DNA from: DAOQVR01 sp035341665
GTDB lineage: Bacteria > Chloroflexota > Anaerolineae > JAAYZQ01
Assembly: GCA_035341665.1 (NCBI GenBank)
Contig: DAOQVR010000001.1
Span: forward strand, 461,407-525,406
Direction of reading: 5' to 3'
DNA: 64,000 bases
Shown here: positions 18,617-27,339 of the stretch, piece by piece
Layout: every line of letters starts with the position of its first letter
Position numbering within the stretch: position 1 is the stretch's first letter
Notes under the pieces: model-generated
Seen by the model: only the letters and a program-made list of their open reading frames with translations
Database searches by the model: none
Told to the model about the DNA's origin: nothing
Translations under genes and position numbers: made by a program

Positions 18617-18645
18617 TTGCTCCCCTGGCCGAACCATGCTACAAT
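18617..18645 (+). promoter_or_regulatory. Sigma-70 promoter of the toxin-antitoxin operon
   Basis: TTGCTC (18617) and TACAAT (18640) are 17 bases apart; predicted start of RNA near 18652, about 20 bases before the antitoxin ATG, which leaves room for GGAGGG. Confidence 0.65.
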
Positions 18646-18672
18646 AGTGGCATCTTGACTGGAGGGAAGACG

Positions 18673-18963
18673 ATGGGACGAGTGATTGCGCAGACACTCG
18701 TGAGCCACGAGGTTCACGATCTGGTCGATCTTTTCCGGCTGTTGGCCGAAAGCGACCATCCGATCTATGTCTCCGGAGAGGATGCCCAGGGCGTCCTTCT
18801 TTCCTACGAGACGTACCAGGATTTGCAGGCGCATCTGGAGGACCTGGAAGATCGGCTGGCAATGCAGGAAGCGGAAGCCGAGTATCGAGCTGGCGACGCA
18901 CGCCCCTTCGACGATATCCTGGCCGAGATCGAGGCGGAAGAGTCGGCCCATGTATCGGATTGA
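18673..18963 (+). CDS. Phd/YefM-like antitoxin
   Basis: 96 residues from ATG 18673, GGAGGGAAG upstream. The N-terminus with a short strand-helix pattern (VSHEVHDLVDLFRLLAESDHPIYVSGEDAQGVLLSYETY, described here in parts) follows the Phd/YefM scheme in which the residues after the DNA-binding part end in a LxSxExY-like motif. The acidic C-terminus (FDDILAEIEAEE) would neutralise the toxin. It overlaps the toxin gene by 14 bp. Its strand is opposite to the replication module. Confidence 0.75.
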   Translation: MGRVIAQTLVSHEVHDLVDLFRLLAESDHPIYVSGEDAQGVLLSYETYQDLQAHLEDLEDRLAMQEAEAEYRAGDARPFDDILAEIEAEESAHVSD

Positions 18964-19225
18964 GGCCCCCAGCAACCGGATCAAACAGGAGCTCAAACGG
19001 ACCCCCCGGGATATCAGGGCTCGCATCGCCGAAGCGGTCCGTGCCCTGGCTGAAGACCCTCGTCCCGATGGGATCCGGCAATTGGAGCCGGACGTCTACC
19101 GGTTGCGAGTTGGCCAGTATCGGGTAATCTACAAGGTTCTGGACGACGAGCAGCTGGTTCTGATTGGGCGCATAACTCGACGCGGCGAAGCCACGTACCG
19201 GGACGTGAGCCAGTTGTTTCGTTAA
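18950..19225 (+). CDS. RelE/ParE-family toxin
   Basis: 91 residues from ATG 18950. MYRIEAPSNRIKQELKRTP, IRQLEPDVYRLRVGQYRVIYKVLDDEQLVLIGRITRR is the RelE/ParE fold, including the basic Y-R-x-R-x-G-x-Y-R-x-I-Y core found in ribosome-dependent RNase toxins. It starts inside the antitoxin gene, the usual coupling. Whether it cuts mRNA (RelE) or inhibits gyrase (ParE) cannot be told from sequence. Confidence 0.85.
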   Translation: MYRIEAPSNRIKQELKRTPRDIRARIAEAVRALAEDPRPDGIRQLEPDVYRLRVGQYRVIYKVLDDEQLVLIGRITRRGEATYRDVSQLFR

Positions 19226-19316
19226 CATCTCTCGAAACGTTCCCCCTGTTTCAAAGTCGGTAATTCCTGTCCCAGCCTTTGTTCTCCAGATACGACTGTG
19301 GCTCGCTTGCGTCGCA

Positions 19317-19376
19317 ATGGCAGCCGAGCGCCGGATGGCGGATTTTTGGAACGTGAGAGAGGTGATACATGACTGA
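19317..19376 (+). pseudogene. Possible C-terminal remnant of a HigB-like toxin
   Basis: Twenty codons immediately upstream of and overlapping the XRE antitoxin (MAAERRMADFWNVREVIHD then stop) resemble the end of HigB/Gp49-type toxins, which usually finish with an ExxxAxxRMxD helix. Only about 140 bp separate it from the previous toxin stop, too little for the full 100-residue toxin, so the front would be deleted. Evidence is short; it might be chance. Confidence 0.3.
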
Positions 19377-19677
19377 ACATCCACCGAGCCGACCCTGGGA
19401 CGAGTTTTTGAAGGAGCGAATGCAAGACCCGGCTTTTGCCGAGGTCTCCCGTGAGATGGAGCCCGAGTTCCAGGCAGCGCGGGAGGTGATGCGCCTGCGG
19501 CTGGATCAGGGGCTAACCCAGAAGGAACTGGCGGAGCGGGTCGGCACCCAGCAGGCCAGCATCTCCCGCCTGGAGCGGGCTGCCTACAAGCCCAACGTGG
19601 CCTTTTTGCAGCGGGTAGCCGAGGCACTGAACGCCCGGCTCGAGATCCGCTTTGTGTCCAAAGAGGAAACGCCTTGA
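19369..19677 (+). CDS. XRE-family HTH antitoxin (HigA-like)
   Basis: 102 residues from ATG 19369. The HTH is MRLRLDQGLTQKELAERVGT, QQASISRLERAAYKPN, followed by FLQRVAEALNARLEIRFV, typical of HigA-type antitoxins with an N-terminal helical arm. GAGAGAGGTGAT upstream provides a ribosome site. In this family the toxin gene normally precedes it; here only a remnant may be left, so this looks like an orphan antitoxin. Confidence 0.8.
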   Translation: MTEHPPSRPWDEFLKERMQDPAFAEVSREMEPEFQAAREVMRLRLDQGLTQKELAERVGTQQASISRLERAAYKPNVAFLQRVAEALNARLEIRFVSKEETP

Positions 19678-19681
19678 CCAT

Positions 19682-19918
19682 TTAGAGAGCCTCCACCAGC
19701 GGATCTTCCGCTCCCCACGCCGCCGGGTCGCCATTCAGCCCTAGCCTCAGCATCTGACGGATGCGCCCTGCCCGCTGTCGCTCGGGCAGGTTTTCCAACC
19801 ACACGAGCAGATCGTCATCCCGGTCCGGGCACAGGCGAATGGTCACCCGGACGTCCGGCTGGAACCGAATTTGGGGCCTGCCCCGCCTCGGCTTCTTTCT
19901 GCTTGAGGTTCCACTCAT
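19682..19918 (-). CDS. Second ribbon-helix-helix protein
   Basis: 78 residues from ATG 19918, preceded by GGAGGA. RFQPDVRVTIRLCPDRDDDLLVWLENLPERQRAGRIRQMLRLGL (given in part) has the same strand plus helices layout as the ParR-like protein at 14212, including DRDDDLLVWLE versus GQDDELLHWLE. It may be a paralogue that arose within the module; it lacks the acidic tail. The two are the only RHH genes in the window. Confidence 0.6.
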   Translation of the reverse strand: MSGTSSRKKPRRGRPQIRFQPDVRVTIRLCPDRDDDLLVWLENLPERQRAGRIRQMLRLGLNGDPAAWGAEDPLVEAL

Positions 19919-20220
19919 CGGCGTCCTCCTTCGCTCGTGCGGGTGGACATGCGTGTCGCCCGGAAACGCAGCCATTGCATCCGGACAGAGGCCCAGGCTG
20001 TCGTAGCGCAGGCCAGGTAGTCTGCCGCGTGAACAGGGCAGCGGATGATGCTGTATGTCGTTTTCGAAAAGGGTTGCCTTACAACAGGAGCCAGACAAGC
20101 CCCGGCTTCCAGTCGACGGGAGAATCGAACAGAGATGGGAGTTCTCTGACCTCGGCCAGCATCGGCTGGCCGATGAGGAGCGACCAGGAACGTATAGATG
20201 CGGTTATGAACCTTGCACAT
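19919..20220. other. Intergenic region at the right edge of the plasmid-like module
   Basis: No convincing gene. A palindrome CATCGGC-TG-GCCGATG lies at 20160-20175. This is where the plasmid-like module gives way to the chromosomal minus-strand operon; no attachment-site repeat is evident. Confidence 0.35.
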
Positions 20221-20256
20221 AAAAAAACACCCCGGATGAGATTACCATCCGGGGTG
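20221..20256 (-). terminator. Strong intrinsic terminator, minus strand
   Basis: On the minus strand an 11-bp perfect stem CACCCCGGATG / CATCCGGGGTG with a 7-base loop is followed by seven T. It closes the long minus-strand array that ends with the GH5-like gene. Confidence 0.85.
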
Positions 20257-20408
20257 TCTGCTTCTTCCAGACGAGTATGCTATACCGTCTGAGCAGTTCC
20301 CAGTTCTGTACCAACACGAGACGGGTTGCCAACAGGGAAGCCTGGCGGCAACGTTTCAATTTCGTCGGGAGAGACGGAACTCAACGCGCCATTCCCGTCG
20401 CTCCCGCC

Positions 20409-20447
20409 AAAGCGTAGCGGGCCTTCCGAGAAGGCCCGCTACGCTTT
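20409..20447. terminator. 18-bp perfect hairpin after the GH5-like gene
   Basis: AAAGCGTAGCGGGCCTTC and its exact complement are separated by three bases (CGA). On either strand the stem ends in TTT. It lies 43 bp after the GH5-like stop and 150 bp before the U-rich terminator, so it may be a second terminator, an mRNA 3' stabiliser or a small dispersed repeat. Confidence 0.55.
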
Positions 20448-20489
20448 CCGAGGATCTCCTGCCAGCCAGACTGCCCACCAAGGAGCCTG

Positions 20490-21707
20490 CTAGCCCTTTC
20501 CGCTGACGAACTCGCAGTAGAGCCTCTCTGCGTGCTCGAGGGGATTCTGGTAGTACGCCCCCGATGTCACGTCGAGCGTCACAGTGCGAGACGCCGGTCT
20601 TGCCATGGGTTGGGTCAGGGCGAAGCGACGCAGTTCTACGGCATGCGGCTTGAGAGAGCCATCGGGGCGCACGAGCCCGAAGTGACGCTCGTGTCTCCAC
20701 TCATTGCAGAAGGGTCGATCGTACAAGCTGGGGTCATAGTCTGCGAAGCACCAGAGGAGCGCGCCCGGCGAGCCCACAGCCTGCAGGCGGGGAAGCACCT
20801 GCGCCACGTAGTCCGCGAGGGCCTCTTCGCTTGCCATGAACTGCCTGTGGGGCTTACCGCACACCTCCCATTCCCAAACGACCGAGGCAGCGCCTCGCGG
20901 GGCCGTGCACCCACCCCATTCTTCGGCCAAGGTGGGTTTGCCGCAGAGTGCCGATGTGAGTGCGCACGTGAAGGGCACAAAGTCAGGGTCCAGGGGCTGG
21001 CGTGCCCAGCTAGCGTACATGGGATAGGCGTGCATGACGGCGACGTCCGTCTCGCCAAAGACCTCGTCGATCCGCAAGTGATTGTCGGCCACGAGGCTGT
21101 CGACGTGCAGGCCGCAGGTGACCGGATGGTCCTCATCCACGGCCCGGATGGTCTCGGTCATGAGCCGCACCCACTGCTGCCCGCTGAAGTGATCGGGAGG
21201 GCGGGCAAAGAGGTCGGGTTCGTTGCCCAAGTTCCACATCCAGATGGCGGGGTGCTGGCGAAACGCCCCAACCACCGTGTGGAGCAGCAGGGTTTCGGCA
21301 CGCAAGGCCACGCCGTCCACATACGGGTTGCGGTAGCCGCAGTCTACGAACTCCGACCCCAGTGCGGCAGGGCGCTCAGACCGGGGAGCCAGTGGATCAA
21401 GAAGCCAGCGAGTAGGCCAGTTCGGTCCGCTCATGTGACCGGTGAAGAAGGTCACGTCCAGGCCCAGGCCGCTCGAGGCGGCGAGGTCGCACACCTTCTC
21501 GAAGGACCGGAGGCAGTTGCGACTAACAACATCGGGCTGAGGCTGCCAGTCGTCCCACAGCAGGAAGATCCGGATCACGCTGAGCCCGAGCTCCGCACAC
21601 AAAGCGAAGTCCTCGCGCACCTCGCCAGCGTCAAATGCCCTCCAGAAGGCAATGGCCGTGCGACGGGGCCAGTAGTTCACCCCAAGTACGAACTTGGCTT
21701 TGTCCAT
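20490..21707 (-). CDS. GH5-like glycoside hydrolase
   Basis: 405 residues without signal peptide. The (beta/alpha)8 hydrolase start GVNYWPRRTA...W, the acid/base region IWMWNLGNEPD (Glu163) and the nucleophile region LAEEWGG (Glu262 or 263) match clan GH-A enzymes such as endo-mannanases and cellulases (GH5). Substrate unknown. It starts 15 bp after larB and so appears co-transcribed as the last gene of the minus-strand array; a cytoplasmic role on oligosaccharides is likely. Confidence 0.7.
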   Translation of the reverse strand: MDKAKFVLGVNYWPRRTAIAFWRAFDAGEVREDFALCAELGLSVIRIFLLWDDWQPQPDVVSRNCLRSFEKVCDLAASSGLGLDVTFFTGHMSGPNWPTRWLLDPLAPRSERPAALGSEFVDCGYRNPYVDGVALRAETLLLHTVVGAFRQHPAIWMWNLGNEPDLFARPPDHFSGQQWVRLMTETIRAVDEDHPVTCGLHVDSLVADNHLRIDEVFGETDVAVMHAYPMYASWARQPLDPDFVPFTCALTSALCGKPTLAEEWGGCTAPRGAASVVWEWEVCGKPHRQFMASEEALADYVAQVLPRLQAVGSPGALLWCFADYDPSLYDRPFCNEWRHERHFGLVRPDGSLKPHAVELRRFALTQPMARPASRTVTLDVTSGAYYQNPLEHAERLYCEFVSGKG

Positions 21708-21722
21708 GTCGCGAGTCTCCTT

Positions 21723-22493
21723 CTAGCCTGCCCCTTCTGCGGAGCGCGCTGCTTGGTTGATCAAATGCGCCATGCAGCCGGCTCCAAAGCCGTTGTCAAT
21801 GTTGACAACGGCCACGCCCGGCGCACAGCTGTTGAGCATGGTCAGCAGAGGGGCAAGGCCGCCGAAGCTAGCCCCGTACCCAACGCTCGTGGGAACTGCG
21901 ACAACCGGCCGGTCGACCAACCCGGCCACGACGCTTGCGAGAGCACCTTCCATACCCGCGACAACCACCAGCACGTTGGCTGCGTTAAGCTTGGGGCGGG
22001 CATCCAGGAGACGGTGAATGCCTGCGACACCGACGTCGTAGAGCCGCTCGACGGGGCTGCCCAGGGTCTCCGCCGTGACTGCCGCCTCGTCTGCGACAGG
22101 GATGTCGGCTGTGCCGGCGCTCGCGACGAGCACCGTGCCAACGCCACTGCGCGGTGCGGGCCCTCCGACAACGATCATCCGCGCACTGGCGTAGTGAACA
22201 GCATCGGGGAAGGTCGCGAGCATTAGCTTCGCTACTTCTGGGCTGATGCGGCTGGCCATGACGCGGCCCTCGGCCGCTAGCAGCCGCTCGACGATCCGCA
22301 TGACCTGGTCAGAGGTCTTGCCCTGGCAGAAGACAACCTCCGGGAATCCAGTGCGCAGGCTGCGATGGCTGTCCAGCCGCGCGAATCCGAGGTTCTCGTA
22401 AGGGAAAGAGCGCAGGCGCTCGAGGGCGTGCTCAACGCTCGATTCTCCCTTCTGGACCTCTTCCAGCAGCGTACGCAGCCAGGACGACTCCAT
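21723..22493 (-). CDS. larB: Nickel-pincer cofactor biosynthesis protein LarB
   Basis: 256 residues. The C-terminal PurE-like domain is clear: ARMIVVGGPAPRSGVGTVLVASAGTADIPVADEA (in part), VVVAGMEGALASVVAGLVDRPVVAVPTS and GVAVVNIDNGFGAGCMA. LarB carboxylates and hydrolyses nicotinic acid adenine dinucleotide as the first step towards the nickel-pincer cofactor of lactate racemase. GGAGGT lies 9 bases before the ATG. It is 16 bp downstream of larE. No larC or larA is in the window. Confidence 0.9.
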   Translation of the reverse strand: MESSWLRTLLEEVQKGESSVEHALERLRSFPYENLGFARLDSHRSLRTGFPEVVFCQGKTSDQVMRIVERLLAAEGRVMASRISPEVAKLMLATFPDAVHYASARMIVVGGPAPRSGVGTVLVASAGTADIPVADEAAVTAETLGSPVERLYDVGVAGIHRLLDARPKLNAANVLVVVAGMEGALASVVAGLVDRPVVAVPTSVGYGASFGGLAPLLTMLNSCAPGVAVVNIDNGFGAGCMAHLINQAARSAEGAG

Positions 22494-22509
22494 TCCGATA
22501 CCTCCAGTG

Positions 22510-23355
22510 CTAGTGGCTCTCGGTGTGCGCGAGCACTTCGTTCAGACTCCCCATGCGGTATCCGGCCAGATCGAGCGTGACATAAACATAACCCAGCTCA
22601 CGCAGCAGTCGGACTGCCAAAGCGCGCGCCTTCGGCCGAGCTAGGCGGGCAATCTCATCCGGTGGGATCTCGATGCGAGCCAGGGGGAAGTGGTCACGCA
22701 CGCGAAGCGGAATCGCCCCCCACTCCCCCTGAAGCCTTGCTTCGGCAGCCTCGACACGGGCCAGTCCTTCGGCGGTGAGCGCTGTGTCGTAGGGGAAGCG
22801 GGTGGCCAGGCAGGGAGCTGCTGGACGGTCCCACGTCGGAAGGCCGCGTTGTCGAGAGAGCACGCGGACCTCGCTCTTGGTTAGCCCGATCTCGGCCAGG
22901 GGGGCGCGGATACCCAGTTCGGCGCATGCCCGTCTGCCTGGGCGGTAATCGTGCTGGTCATCTGCGTTCTCGCCGGAGGTCACGTGCGCCAGGCCCTGTT
23001 GACGGCCAATGTCCAGCAAGGAATGGAAAAGGTCACGCTTGCAGTGGTAACAGCGATCGGGCCCGTTGGCAACTACGGCAGGGTCGGACAGGGAATCATA
23101 CCGCACGACCAGCAGGCGTGCTCCCAGCGCTTCTGCTTGAGTGCGGGCGAGTGCCACCTCAGCGCGGGCTGTCAACGGTGAGTCCGCGGTAACGGCCAGG
23201 ACACGGTCTGAGCCGAGCTCGTCCAGACTCACAGCCAGCAGGTAGGTGCTGTCAGTGCCTCCTGAATAGGCGACCAGCACACTGCCGAGCTCGGCGAGAG
23301 AGGCTCGCAAGGCTCTCTCTCTGGAGTCGAGGTCATGCTCGTTGTATCGCATCAT
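22510..23355 (-). CDS. larE: ATP-dependent sacrificial sulfur transferase LarE
   Basis: 281 residues. The PP-loop SGGTDSTYLL (about residue 30) and the segment WDRPAAPCLATRFPY match LarE; the Cys in the latter is at the place where characterised sacrificial LarE enzymes give up a sulfur. CYHCKRDLF is also typical. It adds sulfur to the pyridinium dicarboxylate precursor made by LarB. It is followed directly by larB. The start is ATG 23355 or the adjacent ATG at 23352. Confidence 0.9.
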   Translation of the reverse strand: MMRYNEHDLDSRERALRASLAELGSVLVAYSGGTDSTYLLAVSLDELGSDRVLAVTADSPLTARAEVALARTQAEALGARLLVVRYDSLSDPAVVANGPDRCYHCKRDLFHSLLDIGRQQGLAHVTSGENADDQHDYRPGRRACAELGIRAPLAEIGLTKSEVRVLSRQRGLPTWDRPAAPCLATRFPYDTALTAEGLARVEAAEARLQGEWGAIPLRVRDHFPLARIEIPPDEIARLARPKARALAVRLLRELGYVYVTLDLAGYRMGSLNEVLAHTESH

Positions 23356-23540
23356 CTATCCAGGCTTCGCGGGTAGATTCTAGCCGTGGTTGCAGTTCTC
23401 TCCAAGTCCGGCAACCCCGTTGCCTGCGCCTCGCACGGCCAAGATACGAACATAACAAAGGGCATATCGGCACAAGAAGACATAACAACTGGAGCTCCCC
23501 CTGCGGTTAACATAAGCAACGGTAGCGTCGCGGGCTGAGA

Positions 23541-24971
23541 CTAGCCCGCAGATCGTGATCGTGCGTAGGCAGCCAACACACGTTCCCGTGCCCAGCCATG
23601 GTCGACGACGGGAAACGGGTAATCGTGCCCGACACGGCACCCTATCGCTGCCTGTAGGTCAGTGGGCATCTCCCAAGGTGCGTGGAGGTAGCGCAATGGC
23701 ACGTGGGCGAGCTCGGGAACCCAACTTCTCACGTACACGCCCTCGGGATCGTGCTTGCGGCCCTGGAGGATGGGATTGAAGATGCGGAAGTAGGGGGTAG
23801 CGTCGGTGCCTGTGCCAGCTGACCACTGCCAGCCGCCGTTGTTGGAGGATGGGTCAGCGTCGAGCAGGTGCTGCATGAACCATCGCTCACCCCAGCGCCA
23901 GTCGATGAGCAGGTCTTTCACCAGGAACGAGGCGACGATCATCCGTGCCCGGTTGTGCATCCAGCCCGTTTGCCAGAGCTGGCGCATCGCGGCGTCCACG
24001 ATCGGATACCCTGTCTGTCCCGCGCACCAGGCTTCGAAGGCCGCCTCGTCATTCTCCCACGCAATGGCCTGGAGGTCGCGGCGAAAGCTGTGATCCGCCG
24101 TCTCGGGAAAGTGAGCCTGGATCGAGATGTAGAACTCGCGCCACACAAGCTCATTGAGCCAGGTATCCGCTCCATGGCGGTCCTGTTCGTCCGGCGCGTC
24201 GTCGGCCTTGCGCAGGGCGCCGACGATCACCTGCCTGGCGGAGAGCATTCCAAAGCGCAGGTAGGGTGACAGCTGCGAGGTGCCCTCCATGTCCGGACGA
24301 TCGCGGTTCTCGGCGTAGTGGTAGATGCCCAGGTCGTGGTCCGCCAGGAAGATGCCCAGCCGTCGCTGCGCCTCGGCTTCTCCGGGCACGAACAACGCAT
24401 TGGGAGGAAGCTCGCGCTCGGCGTGCAGTGGCAGGCTCGCGACCTGCTGGGGAACGGGGGGCACCGAAGGCGGCTCTAGCAGGCCGCCAGGGACCGGCAG
24501 CGGACGGCTTTTCCAGGCGCGGAGGAAGGGCGTGAACACCGTGTAGGGAGTCCCATCGGCCTTGAGCACTGCGTCGGGCGGGTGGACCGTCAGGCCCGCG
24601 ACCAGGTGCAGGCGCAAAGCCGTGGCGACAGCGGCATCGCGGGACCGGGCGTAGGGCCACGGGTCTTCCTCGGCGAAGACAGCCGTGGCCCCGGTTTCAC
24701 TTGCCAGCTTGGCGAGCTCCTCGGTTGGATTTCCCTGTAGGATGACGAGGCGGCTTCCTCGAGCGCGCAATTCGGCATCAAGAAGCCGCAGCCCACCAAA
24801 CAAGAACGCGACACGCCTCCATGCGGCATCTCCTACCTGCTCGGACTTTAGGATCGTTGGATCCAGCACGAAGACGGGGATGAGCTGATCGGCTGCTGCG
24901 ATGGCCGCGTGCAGTGCTTGATTGTCGGCCAATCTCAAGTCGCGTCGGATCCACCAGATCGCAGTAGTCAC
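23541..24971 (-). CDS. phr: Deoxyribodipyrimidine (CPD) photolyase
   Basis: About 476 residues. N-terminal Rossmann antenna domain (TAIWWIRRDLRLADNQAL) and C-terminal FAD domain with TSQLSPYLRFGMLSARQV, WLNELVWREFY, GYPIVDAAMRQLWQTGWMHNRARM and SNNGGWQWSAGTGTDATPYFRIFNP, all hallmarks of class I CPD photolyases; WxxG/W positions for FAD reduction are present. It repairs UV-induced pyrimidine dimers with blue light. GTG at 24971 starts right at the domain and lies after the upstream stop; the frame is open to 25052. It sits in the CarH/heliorhodopsin array, so light induction is likely. Confidence 0.95.
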   Translation of the reverse strand: MTTAIWWIRRDLRLADNQALHAAIAAADQLIPVFVLDPTILKSEQVGDAAWRRVAFLFGGLRLLDAELRARGSRLVILQGNPTEELAKLASETGATAVFAEEDPWPYARSRDAAVATALRLHLVAGLTVHPPDAVLKADGTPYTVFTPFLRAWKSRPLPVPGGLLEPPSVPPVPQQVASLPLHAERELPPNALFVPGEAEAQRRLGIFLADHDLGIYHYAENRDRPDMEGTSQLSPYLRFGMLSARQVIVGALRKADDAPDEQDRHGADTWLNELVWREFYISIQAHFPETADHSFRRDLQAIAWENDEAAFEAWCAGQTGYPIVDAAMRQLWQTGWMHNRARMIVASFLVKDLLIDWRWGERWFMQHLLDADPSSNNGGWQWSAGTGTDATPYFRIFNPILQGRKHDPEGVYVRSWVPELAHVPLRYLHAPWEMPTDLQAAIGCRVGHDYPFPVVDHGWARERVLAAYARSRSAG

Positions 24972-25044
24972 TGGTGCATGCTCTGAGCTACCCGGTGTCC
25001 CATCTCGGGGAGGATGGCGTGTGCCAATCTGCCGGTGGCCTGCG

Positions 25045-25971
25045 CTACGCAACGGCTTCGCGTAGTGCTGGTTCGATCTCCGGGAAACGGAACTGGAATC
25101 CTTGCTCCAGGAGCCGCTTCGGCACAGCCTGCTGGCCTGTCAGGAGAAGATCGGCCACCTCACCGAACGCAGCCCGCATGACGGCGCCGGGCAGGGGAAG
25201 CCATGAGGGTCGGTGTAGAACGCGGCCAAGCGCGCGCGAGAGCTCGGCATTCGTCACTGCCCGCGGCGCAGCAAGGTTGTACGCGCCTGAGGCAGCCGGG
25301 TTGTCGATGAGGAACAGGATGGCTCGCGCCTCGTCCTCGAGCTGAATCCAGGAAAGCCACTGCCGGCCGTTGCCAATGGGCCCGCCTGCGTAGAACCGGT
25401 GCTGGAGTAGCATCGGCCGGAGTGCTCCGCCTGTCTTGCTGAGCACGACGCCCGTGCGGATCACGGCGCGCCGGACGCCCAGTGCTTCAACCGGTGCGGT
25501 GGACGGTTCCCACTCTCTCGCGGCAAAGGCAGCCAGGAAGTCTTGGCCGGGGCTGCTGTCTTCTGTGACGGGGTCGTCGGCGTGAGGGCCGTAGAAACCC
25601 ACTCCGGAGGCCTGGATAACCACGCCAGGCTTCTGACTCGCCCGCTCGGTTGCTTCCACCACGGCCCGCCCCGCGTCCAGCCGGCTTTCGCGGATGAGCC
25701 GCTTCCTTGCAGCATTCCAGCGACTGGGGAGCAGCCCGTCCCCCGAGATGTTGGCACCGGCCAAGTTGACGATGGCACCGGCCCCATCGGCCAGGTGCGC
25801 CCAGCCGTCGGCGGTGCGACCATCCCACTTCTCGGCACGGACCTCGCCTGCCAGCCCCGTTACTGCCTCGGGACGTCGGCTGAGCAGAACCACGTCGCGA
25901 CCCGCAGCTGACAAGTGCGCCGAGAGCGCCCGTCCGATGAGCCCAGTCCCACCGGTGATGATCACTCGCAT
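25045..25971 (-). CDS. SDR39U1/YfcH-like NAD(P)-dependent epimerase
   Basis: 308 residues from ATG 25971 with GGAGGT upstream. Extended-SDR Rossmann start MRVIITGGTGLIGRALSAHL; VIQASGVGFYG holds the Tyr region; C-terminal part LPLPGAVMRAAFGEVADLLLTGQQAVPKRLLEQGF is the DUF1731 motif of the TIGR01777 family. The biochemical reaction is not established for this family. In many bacteria members are near photolyase or CarH genes, as here, which points to a light or photo-oxidative stress role. Confidence 0.9.
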   Translation of the reverse strand: MRVIITGGTGLIGRALSAHLSAAGRDVVLLSRRPEAVTGLAGEVRAEKWDGRTADGWAHLADGAGAIVNLAGANISGDGLLPSRWNAARKRLIRESRLDAGRAVVEATERASQKPGVVIQASGVGFYGPHADDPVTEDSSPGQDFLAAFAAREWEPSTAPVEALGVRRAVIRTGVVLSKTGGALRPMLLQHRFYAGGPIGNGRQWLSWIQLEDEARAILFLIDNPAASGAYNLAAPRAVTNAELSRALGRVLHRPSWLPLPGAVMRAAFGEVADLLLTGQQAVPKRLLEQGFQFRFPEIEPALREAVA

Positions 25972-26018
25972 GTTCTTACCTCCTGGCATGTGTCCTGCAG
26001 ATGCGGCCGGTGCGCAGC

Positions 26019-27320
26019 CTAGCGGCCGATGCATCCACGCAGCCAATCGAGCGCCAACCCACCTTGTTGGTCGAGGTGTTTCTCAGCCGCGTGCAGATAG
26101 GCGAGGACCAGACCGGAGAACCTCGCCGAGGCGATCTCTGGCATGCCCAGTTCCTCCGTCAGGTCCCCGCACTCAAGGAGCGAGACGGCTCCAAGGGCCA
26201 GCGCGGCCTCGAGATGCTGGGAGACCTCGGTGCAGAAGCTGGTTGCCTGCGAGCGTCCAAGTCCGAGAGACGCCGAACTCCCGATAACCTCGGCCTCGAT
26301 GGACAACCGGCGCTCCTGGAAGCGCACCCGTGCTACCCGAGCCTCCTCAGGAGTCGGCTCTGGGGTTGGAGCAACCCTCGAGCCGGAGAGCAGCGCATCC
26401 GCCGTGCGCAGGGCGTAGTCTATCCTCTCTCCGAGGAAGAACCCAGGAACCCTGTCGCGCAGCTTTGGATGGCGGTTGAACACACCGCCCGCGAACGCGA
26501 AGGGAGCCAGGCCCTGAATCGTCTCGGCTCCCTCGACCAGAGTGGCGGCAGAGGGCAGGCGCTGCGCTGCCATGATGATCAGGCCGGGCCGTACGATGCT
26601 GACCGCTGTGTCCAACTGCTCCACTGGGACATCGGCACCCAGGTAGACCACGGGCCAGCCAAGGTGGCGCAGCAAGTAGGTCAACAACAGGAGCCCGAAA
26701 GTGTGGTGTTCGCCAGGCGGGCAGGCTGCCAAGACACGGTTGGCGCGGTTGGCAGGTGGACACGCCACCAGCAACGCCTCCAATCGTCCGACGGCCAGCT
26801 CCGAGACAAAGTGCTCCTGCTGAACGGAGACCTCTCCCTGCCTCCAGAGTTCGCCCACCTCGCGCACCGCCCACTGGAGCATATCGAGGCACACGACATC
26901 GGGTCGGTAGAGGGCAAAGGCTTGTGCGGCAGCCTGGTCAGCTTTCCTCCGGTCGTACCTGAGGCAGGCAGCAAGCCACTGCTCGCGCATCGCCTCGAGA
27001 GTAGTGCCTGACGCGGGTGAATCGATGGCAGGACCGGCGGGCGAGACCCTCGCCCCTACAACCTCCAGAGGGTTGTGACCCTCAGCCTCGACTTGACGAA
27101 AGAGGGCGACGGCTCGGGCGATCGTCATGCCCTCGTGCTGCCGGGCCTCGAGCCAACGGAGAACATCGATGTCGCGCTGCGTATAGAGCCGTTGGCCGCC
27201 GGCACTGCGGGTGGGGCAGGGTAGCCCGTATCGCCGCTCCCAGGCCCTCAGTGTGTCTGGTTTGAGGCCTGTCTGCAGGGCGACGGCTTTCAGGTTGAAG
27301 AGCGGGGCCTCTTCTGCCAC
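26019..27320 (-). CDS. carH: CarH/LitR-type B12-dependent photoreceptor repressor
   Basis: About 433 residues. N-terminal MerR helix-turn-helix (FNLKAVALQTGLKPDTLRAW, residues 8-27). The light-sensing B12-binding module has the CarH signature: Trp159 and Glu169-His170 in LWRQGEVSVQQEHF, and the lower-ligand motif E204-x-H206-x-x-G209 in GEHHTFG. In characterised CarH, adenosylcobalamin holds a DNA-bound tetramer in the dark and light breaks it, releasing the operator. The C-terminus has about 120 extra residues. GTG at 27320 lies 20 bp after the DUF1295 stop; the open frame upstream overlaps that gene. Neighbours photolyase and heliorhodopsin are likely targets. Confidence 0.9.
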   Translation of the reverse strand: MAEEAPLFNLKAVALQTGLKPDTLRAWERRYGLPCPTRSAGGQRLYTQRDIDVLRWLEARQHEGMTIARAVALFRQVEAEGHNPLEVVGARVSPAGPAIDSPASGTTLEAMREQWLAACLRYDRRKADQAAAQAFALYRPDVVCLDMLQWAVREVGELWRQGEVSVQQEHFVSELAVGRLEALLVACPPANRANRVLAACPPGEHHTFGLLLLTYLLRHLGWPVVYLGADVPVEQLDTAVSIVRPGLIIMAAQRLPSAATLVEGAETIQGLAPFAFAGGVFNRHPKLRDRVPGFFLGERIDYALRTADALLSGSRVAPTPEPTPEEARVARVRFQERRLSIEAEVIGSSASLGLGRSQATSFCTEVSQHLEAALALGAVSLLECGDLTEELGMPEIASARFSGLVLAYLHAAEKHLDQQGGLALDWLRGCIGR

Positions 27321-27339
27321 GCTAGCTGGCCCTTTCCTC

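Noticed and set aside
20532..22226. Plus-strand frame of 564 codons
   Set aside because: Antisense of the GH5-like and larB genes; no motif, low-complexity composition.
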